The translations under genes were made by a program, and so were the position numbers. A stretch of 64,000 nucleotides of DNA, from positions 38,378-102,377 of the forward strand of contig NZ_JAPDOD010000035.1 in the NCBI RefSeq assembly GCF_027587205.1, written 5' to 3'. Below the pieces are notes generated by a model. It saw nothing but the letters and a program-made list of their open reading frames with translations. It was not told where the DNA came from and made no database searches. Source of the stretch: Solirubrobacter ginsenosidimutans. Its GTDB lineage: Bacteria > Actinomycetota > Thermoleophilia > Solirubrobacterales > Solirubrobacteraceae. Numbering within the stretch: position 1 is the stretch's first letter; every line of letters starts with the position of its first letter. Below are positions 37,857 through 46,677 of the stretch, piece after piece.

Positions 37857-40799
37857 TTACGGTGAGGTCGTGCTGAGCGTGAACGTCAGCGTCTTGGAGT
37901 ACGCGCCGGTGCGGAGCGCCTCGTTGGCACCGATGTCCTGGCTGAACGAGATCGCCGCGGAGTCGTTCGAGACCGGCCCGGCATAGGTCTTGACGACCGC
38001 CGGGAGGACCGCGCCGCCGGCCTTCAGCGGCTGGGCGAGCGAGAACGTCCCGTTGACGAGCCGGCCATTGGCCGTCGTGCTCGGGTCGGCGACGCTGAGC
38101 GTCGCGTCACCCGCGGTGGAGATCACGTTGGCGGTGGTGCCCGCGGTGTACGTCTTGGCGATGCCCGGGGTGAACGCTCCGAACGTCACCGGAGCGCCCA
38201 GCGTCAGTGCCAGCGTCGCCGGCACGGTGCCGCCGGCCGTGCCGGTGGCGTCGGTCTGGCCGAGCACCTGGCTCTTGACCGCGGAGGTGTTGCCCTTGAA
38301 GTCGTGGGCGATCCACTTCAGCGTGGTCTTGGGCGCCAGCTGGAGCGGGAGCGGCAGCGCGCGGGCGCGCGGCGGCTTCCATTCCGTCGAGGCCGTGGTC
38401 GGGGTCGAGCCGTCGGTCGTGTAGTAGATCGAGCTCGCCTCGTTGCTCGTGAACTTGACCGAGTACACCGGCGTGATCCCGTCCGCCGTCACGAGCGTGT
38501 TGACGACCGGCGCGGTGGTGTCGTTGGAGTACTGCAGCGCCGAGCGCAGGAGCCCGTAGTTGCCGCTCGCGAACTCCTCGCCCTCGTGCTTGCCCTCGTT
38601 GAGCAGGCACGGGTTCGTCGTGTTGGTGCCGAACGGCGGCTGCTGGCCGGGGCCGCAGGTCGCCGCGCCGGTGCCGGTGTCGTTGTAGTGGGTGGCGCCG
38701 ATCTCGAAGTCGTAGCCGATGATCCCGTGCGCGTAGTACGCCTCGTCCGCGGAGTTGCCGGCGGCCGAGTAGAGCACGTCGATGACGGGGCCGGTCTGTT
38801 GCGGCAGGATCGCCGTGCCACGGTGGGACTTGATCCCGTCGAGCACCTGCTTGGCGTTCTGGTCGAAGAAGTTCAGCGTGCCGTAGGGCGGGTACGGCAG
38901 CGGGACGCGCGCCGGGGTGTAGGCGCCGGGCGGCCACATGAACAGGCCGCCGGAGGAGTGGATGTTGTTGATGAACTTGATGTTCGTGAACGTGCTCTGG
39001 ACCCACACCTCGTTGCGGACCTCGGGCTCGGAGAGCTCGAACGGACCGGAGTAGTTGCCGCTCAGGCAGTCCGTGAACGTCGCGCCCTGGAAGCCGTCGT
39101 GGATCGAGCCGATCGAGAAGTTGCGGTTCATGTCGACGCCCCAGCTGTTGCGCGCCGCAGGATCGGTGGCGCTGCCCGGCATCGTCGTGCAGTAGTTCGA
39201 CATGTTCTTGCGCCGGTTGGAGTCATACAGCGAGTGGATCGAGCCGTCGCCGTTGATCTGCGGGACGATGAAGATGTCGAGGTTGTCGACGAGCTGCGTG
39301 GTCTCGGGATCGGTGCCGTAGTTGCGCACGAGCCGCTCGGCGGTCTCGGTGCACACGCCCGACGTCGCGATCTCGTTGCCGTGCTCCTGGCAGTAGAAGA
39401 AGACGCCGACCTTGGACTTGTCGCGGACCTTGCCGATCCGGAGCATGTTCTGCGTCTGCGGTCCGCGCGGGACCGTGGCGGGAGCGCGCAGCAGGTCGCT
39501 GAGCGGGGAGACCGCGCCGGCGATCGGGATGCCGGCCGCCGCGTTGGTGCGGTACTTGCTCGCGGTCACGAGCGCCGACGCCGCCGGGTTGGCGTTGATC
39601 GCGTCGATGACCTGCGTCGCGGTGCTCGTCAGGCCGCCGGTGGCGCCGGTGGCGAGGTTGACGGTGATCGCGTTGCCGGTGACGCTGACGCTGAGCGGCG
39701 CGTTGTTCGCCGCCGGGTCCTTGAGCTGGGCGGTGATCGCGTTGCCGCCCTCGTGGCCCCAGGCCTTCGAGGTCAGGACGATCGCCCGGTCCGCGTTGGC
39801 GGTCGAGAGGGCGGCCGTGCTGCCCACAGGCAGGTTGGTGGCGTCGAACGTGACGTACGACGCGGTCTGGTAGCCGAGCATCGTCTGCGCCTTGCGCTGG
39901 TAGCCCGTGGTCTTCTCCGGCAGGTCGTAGACCTGGGAGATGTTCGGGAACTCGGCGGCGAGGTCGCGCATCTTCTTGTAGACCTCGGGCCCGTCGTAGT
40001 AGCGGGTGTTGAAGTCGTGCTTGAAGGTCGCGGCGTAGCTCGGCGGGTTCTTGGCCAGCCATTCCTTCGCGGGGATCGTGTCGACGTCGCCGTTGGGCGC
40101 CGCGATCTTGACCGTCGCCGGGTCGACGCCGCCGTCGCCCTTGTTCCCGATCCGGAACACCTGGTAGTGGTACTGGTAGTAGTCGGGGTTGACGTCGGGG
40201 TCGATGTAGACCGTCAGGTTGCCGCCGCCCATGCGGTTGCCCGCGGCGTCGTACCACTCCGCGGTCAGGACCGGGCCGGTGTACGAGCAGCCGGTGCCGG
40301 CCGTCGGGTTCGTGCAGGTGATCTGTGCCTGCGTCGTGTTCGCCTCGATCGAGATGAAGCGGCCGACGTTGTTCTCGTAGAAGTCGCCGCGTTGCGCCCG
40401 GACGGTGCCCGGGGCGGCGCTCTTGCCCTTCACGCCGGCGGCGTTGACCTTCAGCGCAAGCTTGGCGGCGGCCTCGTCGGCGATCGACTGGTCGCGCTCC
40501 GCGCGGATGCGGTCGATGTTGTTCTTGTCGTGCACGACGGCGACGGCCCGATAGCCGCGCGCCTCGGCGAGCGCCTTCTCCTGGTCGTTGACCCAGGCGC
40601 TGACGATGATCCCTTCGCCGTCGCCGGCGTTCTCGACCGCGTGGTCCATGTTCAGACCGAGCGACTCGAAGTCCGCGTAGGCCGCGGAGCTCGGGAGCTG
40701 GAACTGGATCAGCGCGGGGTCGTCGTCACCCGCGAACGCCGCTGACGGCGCTATCAGCAGTGCAGCCGCGATCGCGACTGCTCCCGTCCATGGCCGCAT
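37857..40799 (-). CDS. Secreted M14 zinc carboxypeptidase, paralog C
   Basis: 980 aa, ATG at 40799 with GAGGAGAGG upstream. Signal peptide MRPWTGAVAIAAALLIAPSA-AFA. Zinc ligands H473 and E476 in the variant motif YCQEHGNEIATSG, H614 (NIHSSGGLF), catalytic E699 (YDFEIG). The N-terminal region has GTVRAQRGDFYENN and a two-cysteine loop (CTNPTAGTGCSYTG) shared only with paralog D. The inserted domain, chitobiase-type module and C-terminal module (LRTGAYSKTLTFTLSTTSP) are all present. With D it forms a second subgroup, HG(N/G)E instead of HARE, which implies different specificity. Confidence 0.88.
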   Translation of the reverse strand: MRPWTGAVAIAAALLIAPSAAFAGDDDPALIQFQLPSSAAYADFESLGLNMDHAVENAGDGEGIIVSAWVNDQEKALAEARGYRAVAVVHDKNNIDRIRAERDQSIADEAAAKLALKVNAAGVKGKSAAPGTVRAQRGDFYENNVGRFISIEANTTQAQITCTNPTAGTGCSYTGPVLTAEWYDAAGNRMGGGNLTVYIDPDVNPDYYQYHYQVFRIGNKGDGGVDPATVKIAAPNGDVDTIPAKEWLAKNPPSYAATFKHDFNTRYYDGPEVYKKMRDLAAEFPNISQVYDLPEKTTGYQRKAQTMLGYQTASYVTFDATNLPVGSTAALSTANADRAIVLTSKAWGHEGGNAITAQLKDPAANNAPLSVSVTGNAITVNLATGATGGLTSTATQVIDAINANPAASALVTASKYRTNAAAGIPIAGAVSPLSDLLRAPATVPRGPQTQNMLRIGKVRDKSKVGVFFYCQEHGNEIATSGVCTETAERLVRNYGTDPETTQLVDNLDIFIVPQINGDGSIHSLYDSNRRKNMSNYCTTMPGSATDPAARNSWGVDMNRNFSIGSIHDGFQGATFTDCLSGNYSGPFELSEPEVRNEVWVQSTFTNIKFINNIHSSGGLFMWPPGAYTPARVPLPYPPYGTLNFFDQNAKQVLDGIKSHRGTAILPQQTGPVIDVLYSAAGNSADEAYYAHGIIGYDFEIGATHYNDTGTGAATCGPGQQPPFGTNTTNPCLLNEGKHEGEEFASGNYGLLRSALQYSNDTTAPVVNTLVTADGITPVYSVKFTSNEASSIYYTTDGSTPTTASTEWKPPRARALPLPLQLAPKTTLKWIAHDFKGNTSAVKSQVLGQTDATGTAGGTVPATLALTLGAPVTFGAFTPGIAKTYTAGTTANVISTAGDATLSVADPSTTANGRLVNGTFSLAQPLKAGGAVLPAVVKTYAGPVSNDSAAISFSQDIGANEALRTGAYSKTLTFTLSTTSP

Positions 40800-40894
40800 A
40801 GGCCACCTCTCCTCTTAGGTTGAGACCCCCTCGGGCGCGATTCTGAGGCCAACCTGAGCAGCAATGCAAGCGTTTGATGAGAGAGGTTCCTCAA

Positions 40895-40920
40895 CGGGGC
40901 GCCGGCGAACCGGCGCCCCG
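40895..40920 (-). terminator. Terminator hairpin of M14 gene D
   Basis: CGGGGCGCCGG (40895-40905) pairs perfectly with CCGGCGCCCCG (40910-40920) over a 4-nt CGAA loop, 11 bp beyond the stop of paralog D. Almost the same sequence as the hairpin at 37822. Confidence 0.85.
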
Positions 40921-40931
40921 TAAGGACGGAT

Positions 40932-43910
40932 TTACGGCGTCGTCGTGCTCAGGGTGAACGTCAGCGTCTTGCTGTACGCGCCCGTGCGCAGCGGCTCGTT
41001 GGCCGCGATCGACTGCGTGAACGTGACCGGGACCGACTCGTTGGAGGTCGGTGCGGCCCACGTCTTGATGGTGCCGAGGCCGCCCAGCGGGCTCGCCAGT
41101 GCGAACGTGCCGTTGACCAGGCGGCCGGTGGCCGTCGGGCTCGGGTCGGCGACGCTGAGCGTCGCGTCACCGGCGGAGGAGATCACGGTCGCCGTGGTGG
41201 AGGCCGTGTAGCTCTTGGCGAGGCCCGGCGTGAACGCGCCGAACGTCGCCGGTGCGCCCAGCGTCAGCGCGAGCGTGGCCGGCACGCTGCCGCCGACCGT
41301 GCCGGGGGTGTCGGTCCGGCCGAGCACCTGGGACTTCACGCCTGAGACGTTGCCCTTGAAGTCCTTCGCGATCCACGCGAGCTTCGTCCCGGGCGCGAGG
41401 TCGAGCGGGAGCGGCAGCGCGCGGGCGCGCGGCGGCTTCCACTCGGTCGACGCGGTGGTCGGGGTCGAGCCGTCGGTCGTGTAGTAGATCGAGGCCGCCT
41501 CGTTGGAGGTGAACTTGACCGTGTAGGTGCCCTTGCCGTCGGACGTCACGTCCGTGCCGACGACCGGAGCGACGGTGTCGTTCCCGTAGTCGAGCGCCGA
41601 CTGCAGGAGGCCGTAGTTGCCCGACGAGAACTCCTGGCCCTCGGCGTTGCCCTCACCGGAGAGGCAGGTGTTGGTGGGGTTGGCGCCGAACGGCGGCTGC
41701 TGACCCGGGCTGCAGGTCGCTGGGCCGGAGCCCGTGTCGTTGTAGTGCGTGTCGCCGATCTCGAAGTCGTAACCGACGATGCCGTTGACGTACCACGCCT
41801 GGTCGGCGCTGTTGCCGGCGGCGGAGTAGAGGACGTCGATCACCGGGCCGGTCTTCTGCGGCAGGATCGCCGTGCCGCGATGGGACTTGATGCCCGCGAC
41901 GACGTGGGAGGCGGTCTGGTCGAAGAAGTTCAGCGTGCCGTAGTCGGGGTACGGCAGCGTCTCGCGCTTCGGCGTGTAGGCGCCCGGGACCCACATGAAG
42001 AGGCCGCCGGACGAGTGGATGTTGTTCGAGAACTTGATGTTCTTGAACGTGTTCTGGATCCAGATCTCGTTGCGGGTCTCGGGCTCGGAGAGCTCCGCCG
42101 GACCGGCGAAGTTCGAGCCGGCACAGCCCGTGATCGAAGCGCCCTGGAAGCCGTCGAAGCCCGAGCCGACCGAGAAGTTCCGGTTGATGTTGACGCCGTA
42201 GCTGTTGCGGTAGGTCGGGTCCGTCAGGTTCTCGGGGTACTTCGTGGTGTCCTCGCACCAGCGCGCCATGTTGGTGCGCCGCGGCGAGTCGTAGATCGAG
42301 TGCGTCGCGCCGTCGGCGTTGATGAACGGGAGGATGAAGATGTCCAGGTTGTCGACGTAGGACGTCGTAACCGGGTCCGTCCCGTAGTTCTTCACGAGGC
42401 GCGACATCGTCTCCAGGCAGACGCCGGAGGTGGCGATCTCGCCGCCATGCTCCTGGCAGTACAGGTAGACGCCGACCTTCTGGTCCTGCGGCTTGCCCTT
42501 GTCATTGCCGATCCGGAGGATCCACTGGTCCTGCGGGCCGCGCTTGATCGTCGGCGGCGCCTTCAGCAGGTCGCTGAGCGGCGAGACGTCACTCGGCACG
42601 AGGACGCCGTCGGCGGCGCTGGTGCGGTACTTGCTCGCCTCGATGACCGCGGAGGCGGCGGGCGAGGCGTTGACGGCCGCGATGACCTGGGCCGCGGTGC
42701 TGGTGATCGCGCCGGTGGCGTTGGTGGCCAGGGCGACCGTGAGCTTCTTGTCGGCCAGCGCGACGGTGAGCGGCGCGTTGTTGGTCTTCGGGTCGACGAG
42801 CTGGGCGCTGTAGTCGTTGCCGCCGTCCTGACCCCACGCCTTCGTGCGCAGGACGACCGTCTTGGCGGCGTTGGCCGTGCTGAGGGTCGAGGTGCTGCCG
42901 TTCGGCGCCTGGTACGTCAGGCCGGTCTGGGGATCGACGAGCGGGGCGAACGTGACGTAGGACGCCTGCTGGTAGCCGACCATGGTCGCCGAGCGGCGCT
43001 CGTAGCCCCAGGTCTGCTCCGGAGCCTTGAGCTCCTTGGCGATGTTCGGGTACTGGGCGGCCAGGTCGTGGACGCGCTGGTAGCCCTCCTGGGCCGTGTA
43101 GTAGCGCGTGTTGAAGTCGTGCTGGAAGTTCGCCGCGTAGCTGGGCGGGCTCTTCGGCAGCCACTCCTTCGCGGGGATGGTGTCGACGTCGCCGTTGGGC
43201 GCGGAGACCTTCACGTAGGCCGGATCCGGGCCGCCGTCGCCCTTGTTGCCGATCCGGAAGATCTGGTAGTGGTACTGGTAGTAGTCAGGCGAAGCTGACG
43301 GGTCCGGATCGATGTAGGTCGTCAGCGCGCCCTGGACGATCAGCTTGTTGTTCGCGTCGTACGCGGCCGCCTGCAGCACCGGGCCGGTGTACTGGCAGCC
43401 CGAGCCCGTGTCGGGGTTCGTGCAGGTCACCGACGCCTGCGTCGTGTTGGCCTCGATCGAGATGAAGCGGCCGACGTTGTTCTCGTAGAAGTCGCCACGC
43501 TGCGCGCGCACCGTGCCGGGCGCCGCGCTCGGGCCGGCCTTGCCGGCGGCGTTGGTCTTCAGCGCCGCCTTCGCGGCGACCTCGGACGCGATGTCCGCGT
43601 CGCGCTCGGCGCGGATGTGGTCGATGTTGTACTTGTCGTGGACGACGCCGACGTTCTCGTAGCCGTGGGCGCGAACCCAGGCGAGCTGCTGGTCGGTGAC
43701 CCACGCCTGGACGGTGATGGACCCGTCGGCGTTCTTGTCGACCTCGTGATTCATGTCGAGACCGAGGTTCTCGAAGTCGTCGTACTGGTCCGCACTCGGG
43801 ACGTGGAACTTCAGTAGCGCCGGATCGTCGTTCCCGGCGAATGCCGAGCTCGGGACCAGCAAAATGGCAGCCGCAATCGCGGCCACTCCCAGCCATGGCT
43901 TCACAGCCAT
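40932..43910 (-). CDS. Secreted M14 zinc carboxypeptidase, paralog D
   Basis: 992 aa from the ATG at 43910; a GTG at 43904 is better spaced from AGAGGGGGA and aligns with the other paralogs. Signal peptide VKPWLGVAAIAAAILLVPSS-AFA. Zinc ligands H488 and E491 (YCQEHGGEIATSG), H632 (NIHSSGGLF), catalytic E717 (YDFEIG), substrate-site NINRNF in place of DLNRNF. Carries the same inserted domain, chitobiase-type module and C-terminal module (ending LRTGAYSKTLTFTLSTTTP). The Asp-to-Ile change in the substrate motif is unique in the array. Confidence 0.88.
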   Translation of the reverse strand: MAVKPWLGVAAIAAAILLVPSSAFAGNDDPALLKFHVPSADQYDDFENLGLDMNHEVDKNADGSITVQAWVTDQQLAWVRAHGYENVGVVHDKYNIDHIRAERDADIASEVAAKAALKTNAAGKAGPSAAPGTVRAQRGDFYENNVGRFISIEANTTQASVTCTNPDTGSGCQYTGPVLQAAAYDANNKLIVQGALTTYIDPDPSASPDYYQYHYQIFRIGNKGDGGPDPAYVKVSAPNGDVDTIPAKEWLPKSPPSYAANFQHDFNTRYYTAQEGYQRVHDLAAQYPNIAKELKAPEQTWGYERRSATMVGYQQASYVTFAPLVDPQTGLTYQAPNGSTSTLSTANAAKTVVLRTKAWGQDGGNDYSAQLVDPKTNNAPLTVALADKKLTVALATNATGAITSTAAQVIAAVNASPAASAVIEASKYRTSAADGVLVPSDVSPLSDLLKAPPTIKRGPQDQWILRIGNDKGKPQDQKVGVYLYCQEHGGEIATSGVCLETMSRLVKNYGTDPVTTSYVDNLDIFILPFINADGATHSIYDSPRRTNMARWCEDTTKYPENLTDPTYRNSYGVNINRNFSVGSGFDGFQGASITGCAGSNFAGPAELSEPETRNEIWIQNTFKNIKFSNNIHSSGGLFMWVPGAYTPKRETLPYPDYGTLNFFDQTASHVVAGIKSHRGTAILPQKTGPVIDVLYSAAGNSADQAWYVNGIVGYDFEIGDTHYNDTGSGPATCSPGQQPPFGANPTNTCLSGEGNAEGQEFSSGNYGLLQSALDYGNDTVAPVVGTDVTSDGKGTYTVKFTSNEAASIYYTTDGSTPTTASTEWKPPRARALPLPLDLAPGTKLAWIAKDFKGNVSGVKSQVLGRTDTPGTVGGSVPATLALTLGAPATFGAFTPGLAKSYTASTTATVISSAGDATLSVADPSPTATGRLVNGTFALASPLGGLGTIKTWAAPTSNESVPVTFTQSIAANEPLRTGAYSKTLTFTLSTTTP

Positions 43911-44019
43911 TCCCCCTCTCATTGGGACCCTCTGCGAGCGGGAGATGAGCAACTACGGGCGGTAATTGCAACTTGGATGTGGGTGAGATGACTCAACACC
44001 CGCCGCTACCCTGCGCCGG

Positions 44020-45126
44020 ATGGACGAACGCGTGCTCGCCGAGCGTCTGATCACCTACGACACCTCCAATGTCGAAGGCTTGCGCGCGGCCGCCGGATTC
44101 ATCAAGGGCTGGCTCGAGGCGCGTGAGATCGCGGTCTCAGATCACAAGTACGGCGAGGTGTTCGGACTGACCGCCGAGGTCGGCCCGTCGGAGGGCCCGA
44201 CGCTCGTCTTCCACGGGCACTACGACGTCGTTCCCGCCCGCCCGGAGCAGTTCACGCCACGCATTCACGGCGACCGGCTCGAGGGCCGCGGCGCCTACGA
44301 CATGAAGGGCGGCCTGGCGGCGATGATGTGCGCCCTGCACGACCTCCGCGACCAGAGCGACGTGCGCGTGCGGTTCGTCTGCGTGCCCGACGAGGAGTCC
44401 GAGGAGATCGACCAGCGCACGTCGGACCTGCTCGTGAAGGCCGGCTACATCGGCGACTTCGCGATCACCGGCGAGCCCACCAACCTGCACGTCGGCGTGC
44501 AGGCCAAGGGCGTGCTCGCGCTGCGGATCATGGTCTACGGCACCTCCGCCCACGGCTCGACGCCGTGGCTGGGCGACAACGCGGTCCTGAAGGCGATCGA
44601 CGTGTTTCGCCGAATCGAGTCGATGCCCTTTACCCTCGAGTCCTCCGAGCTCTTCGACCGCCCGTCGGTCAACCTGGGCCGGATCATCGGGGGTGACGCG
44701 CCGAACAAGGTGCCCGAGGAATGCGCCATGGACGTCGACATCCGCTATCTCCCTGAGCAGGACCCGGGCGAGCTGCTGGCCCAGATCCGCGCGTTGCCCG
44801 ACGTGCACGTCGCGCGATCGTTCATCTGGCCGCCCGCACGCGTCTCGCCCACCAACCCGTACGTGCTCGCGCTCTGCTCGGCGGCCTCGCGGCTGACCGA
44901 CGGGGAGTCGATGAGCGTCGGCCGCGACGGCGCGTCCGACGCCGTGGCCTTCCAGAAGGCGGGTGTGCCGGCGGTCGAGTTCGGCCCCTCCGGCGGCGGC
45001 CACCACGGGCCGGACGAGTGGGTCTCGATCGACTCGCTCGCGGTCTACCGGCGCGCGCTGGTCGACTTCGCGCGCAGCGTCCCGCGGCAGTTCGTCGAAC
45101 TGCCGGTGGAGGGCGGGCTCGCGTGA
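44020..45126 (+). CDS. M20 family metallopeptidase / deacylase (ArgE-DapE-like)
   Basis: 368 aa. Binuclear zinc motifs: H67 and D69 (HGHYDVVPA), D94 (GRGAYDMKGG), E125/E126 (DEESEE), E152 (TGEPT), and a C-terminal His in GGGHHGPDEW. Dimerisation domain in the middle (GVQAKGVLALRIMVYGTSAH). Likely removes an acyl or succinyl group from an amino acid or cleaves a dipeptide. TACCCT (44007-44012) is 7 nt upstream of the ATG, so the message may be leaderless. Overlaps the LCP gene by 4 bp. Confidence 0.87.
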   Translation: MDERVLAERLITYDTSNVEGLRAAAGFIKGWLEAREIAVSDHKYGEVFGLTAEVGPSEGPTLVFHGHYDVVPARPEQFTPRIHGDRLEGRGAYDMKGGLAAMMCALHDLRDQSDVRVRFVCVPDEESEEIDQRTSDLLVKAGYIGDFAITGEPTNLHVGVQAKGVLALRIMVYGTSAHGSTPWLGDNAVLKAIDVFRRIESMPFTLESSELFDRPSVNLGRIIGGDAPNKVPEECAMDVDIRYLPEQDPGELLAQIRALPDVHVARSFIWPPARVSPTNPYVLALCSAASRLTDGESMSVGRDGASDAVAFQKAGVPAVEFGPSGGGHHGPDEWVSIDSLAVYRRALVDFARSVPRQFVELPVEGGLA

Positions 45127-46673
45127 GCAAGGACGGTGTACCGCACCCCGGGCGGTCCGTCCTGCTGCGCGCGCTGATCGCCGGCGTGCTGACGATCGCG
45201 CTGTCGGCGACCGCGGTGGCGTCGACCGTCCTGCTCGAGATCAATGACGTCGTCCACGAGTTCGTCGGCCCCGAGCAGGGCCGCACGGCGATCGACATCC
45301 CGGAGGTCACGCGCGCCGACGCGGGCGATCCGCGGACGTTCCTGATCCTCGGCTCCGACGCGCGCTACAGCGACCGCTCGCTGAAGATCAAGCCGCGCTC
45401 GGACACGATCATGCTCGCCCGCATCGACCCCGACGCCAAGCGGATCGCGGTGATGTCGATCCCGCGCGACCTGAAGGTCGCGATCCCCGGCGCCGGCACG
45501 GGCAAGATCAACTCGGCCTACGAGATCGGCGGCCCGCGCAAGACCGTCTCCACGATCAAGCGCCTGTTCGAGGACGCCACCGGCCAGGACTTCCCGATCA
45601 ACAACGTCATCAGCGTCAACTTCGGCGGCTTCCGGCGCGCGGTCAACTACGTCGGCGGCGTCTACGTGGACGTGGACCGCCGCTACTACAACGACAATTC
45701 CACGGCGGCCCCCGGCGAGCAGTACGCCGCGATCGACGTGCAGCCCGGCTACCAGAAGCTGATGGGCCAGGACGCGCTGGACTACGTCCGCTACCGCCAC
45801 GGCGACAACGACTTCTTCCGCGCCACCCGCCAGCAGGACTTCCTTCGCCAGATCTCCCATCAGGACGCGGTCCGCGAGCTGCTCGACGTCAGCAAGCGCA
45901 AGGACCTCGCGCACATCTTCGGCCGCTACTTCGAGGTCGACAAGTCCTTCGTCTCGGCCTCGAACCTGATCGGCCTGGCGAAGACCGGGCTGTTCCTGAC
46001 CGGCCAGAAGGCGCCGGTCAACGAGGTGCGCTTCCCGGCCTACGAGGCCAAGGACCCGGCGATCGACAGCTCGCTCTACGTCAAGGACTCCTCGCTGCGC
46101 CAGGCGGTCGACGAGTTCATGACCGGCAAGGGTTCCTCGAACCCGCGCCGGGTCGACGCCGCGCAGGCCGGCAAGGCCCCGACCACCGCCAAGCCCAAGG
46201 CCAAGCGCAACAAGCCGTCCTCGATCGAGGGCCTCGAGCAGGCCCAGACCGAGGGCGAGAACATGGCGGTGATCGTCGAGAGCCAGAACACGCTCGGCTT
46301 CCCGTTCTACTTCCCGTCGCTGCGCAAGACCGGCTCGCGCTACGCCGACACCAAGCCGCGCGTGTACAGCATCCGCGACGGCCAGAACAAGCTCCATCGC
46401 GCCTACCGGCTCACGCTCTACGCGGGCGCGTACGGCGAGTACTACGGGGTCCAGGGGATGAGCTGGCGCTTCCCGCCGATCCTCGATGACCCCGACCGCA
46501 CGCGCGACGAGAACGGCCGCAAGCTGATGCTCTACTACGACGGCAGCCACCTGCGGCTCGTCGCGTGGCGCACGCCCAAGGCCGTCTACTGGGTCACGAA
46601 CACGCTGACGATGTCGATCCCGAACTCGCGCCTGATCGCGATCGCGGGCTCGTTGCGGCGCTTGAAGTCTTAG
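45123..46673 (+). CDS. LytR-CpsA-Psr (LCP) family cell-wall glycopolymer ligase
   Basis: 516 aa, GTG start at 45123. N-terminal membrane anchor (about 14-36), then the LCP domain: LILGSDARYSDRS, RSDTIMLARIDPD, IPRDLKVAIPG, KINSAYEIGG, VNFGGFRRAVNYVGGV and LDYVRYRHGDNDFFRATRQQ with the conserved Arg residues that bind the lipid pyrophosphate. A Lys-rich linker (about 345-375) leads to a C-terminal domain of about 140 residues that is not part of the standard LCP core. Attaches secondary polymers to peptidoglycan, consistent with the sugar-nucleotide genes nearby. Confidence 0.92.
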   Translation: MSKDGVPHPGRSVLLRALIAGVLTIALSATAVASTVLLEINDVVHEFVGPEQGRTAIDIPEVTRADAGDPRTFLILGSDARYSDRSLKIKPRSDTIMLARIDPDAKRIAVMSIPRDLKVAIPGAGTGKINSAYEIGGPRKTVSTIKRLFEDATGQDFPINNVISVNFGGFRRAVNYVGGVYVDVDRRYYNDNSTAAPGEQYAAIDVQPGYQKLMGQDALDYVRYRHGDNDFFRATRQQDFLRQISHQDAVRELLDVSKRKDLAHIFGRYFEVDKSFVSASNLIGLAKTGLFLTGQKAPVNEVRFPAYEAKDPAIDSSLYVKDSSLRQAVDEFMTGKGSSNPRRVDAAQAGKAPTTAKPKAKRNKPSSIEGLEQAQTEGENMAVIVESQNTLGFPFYFPSLRKTGSRYADTKPRVYSIRDGQNKLHRAYRLTLYAGAYGEYYGVQGMSWRFPPILDDPDRTRDENGRKLMLYYDGSHLRLVAWRTPKAVYWVTNTLTMSIPNSRLIAIAGSLRRLKS

Positions 46674-46677
46674 TTCC

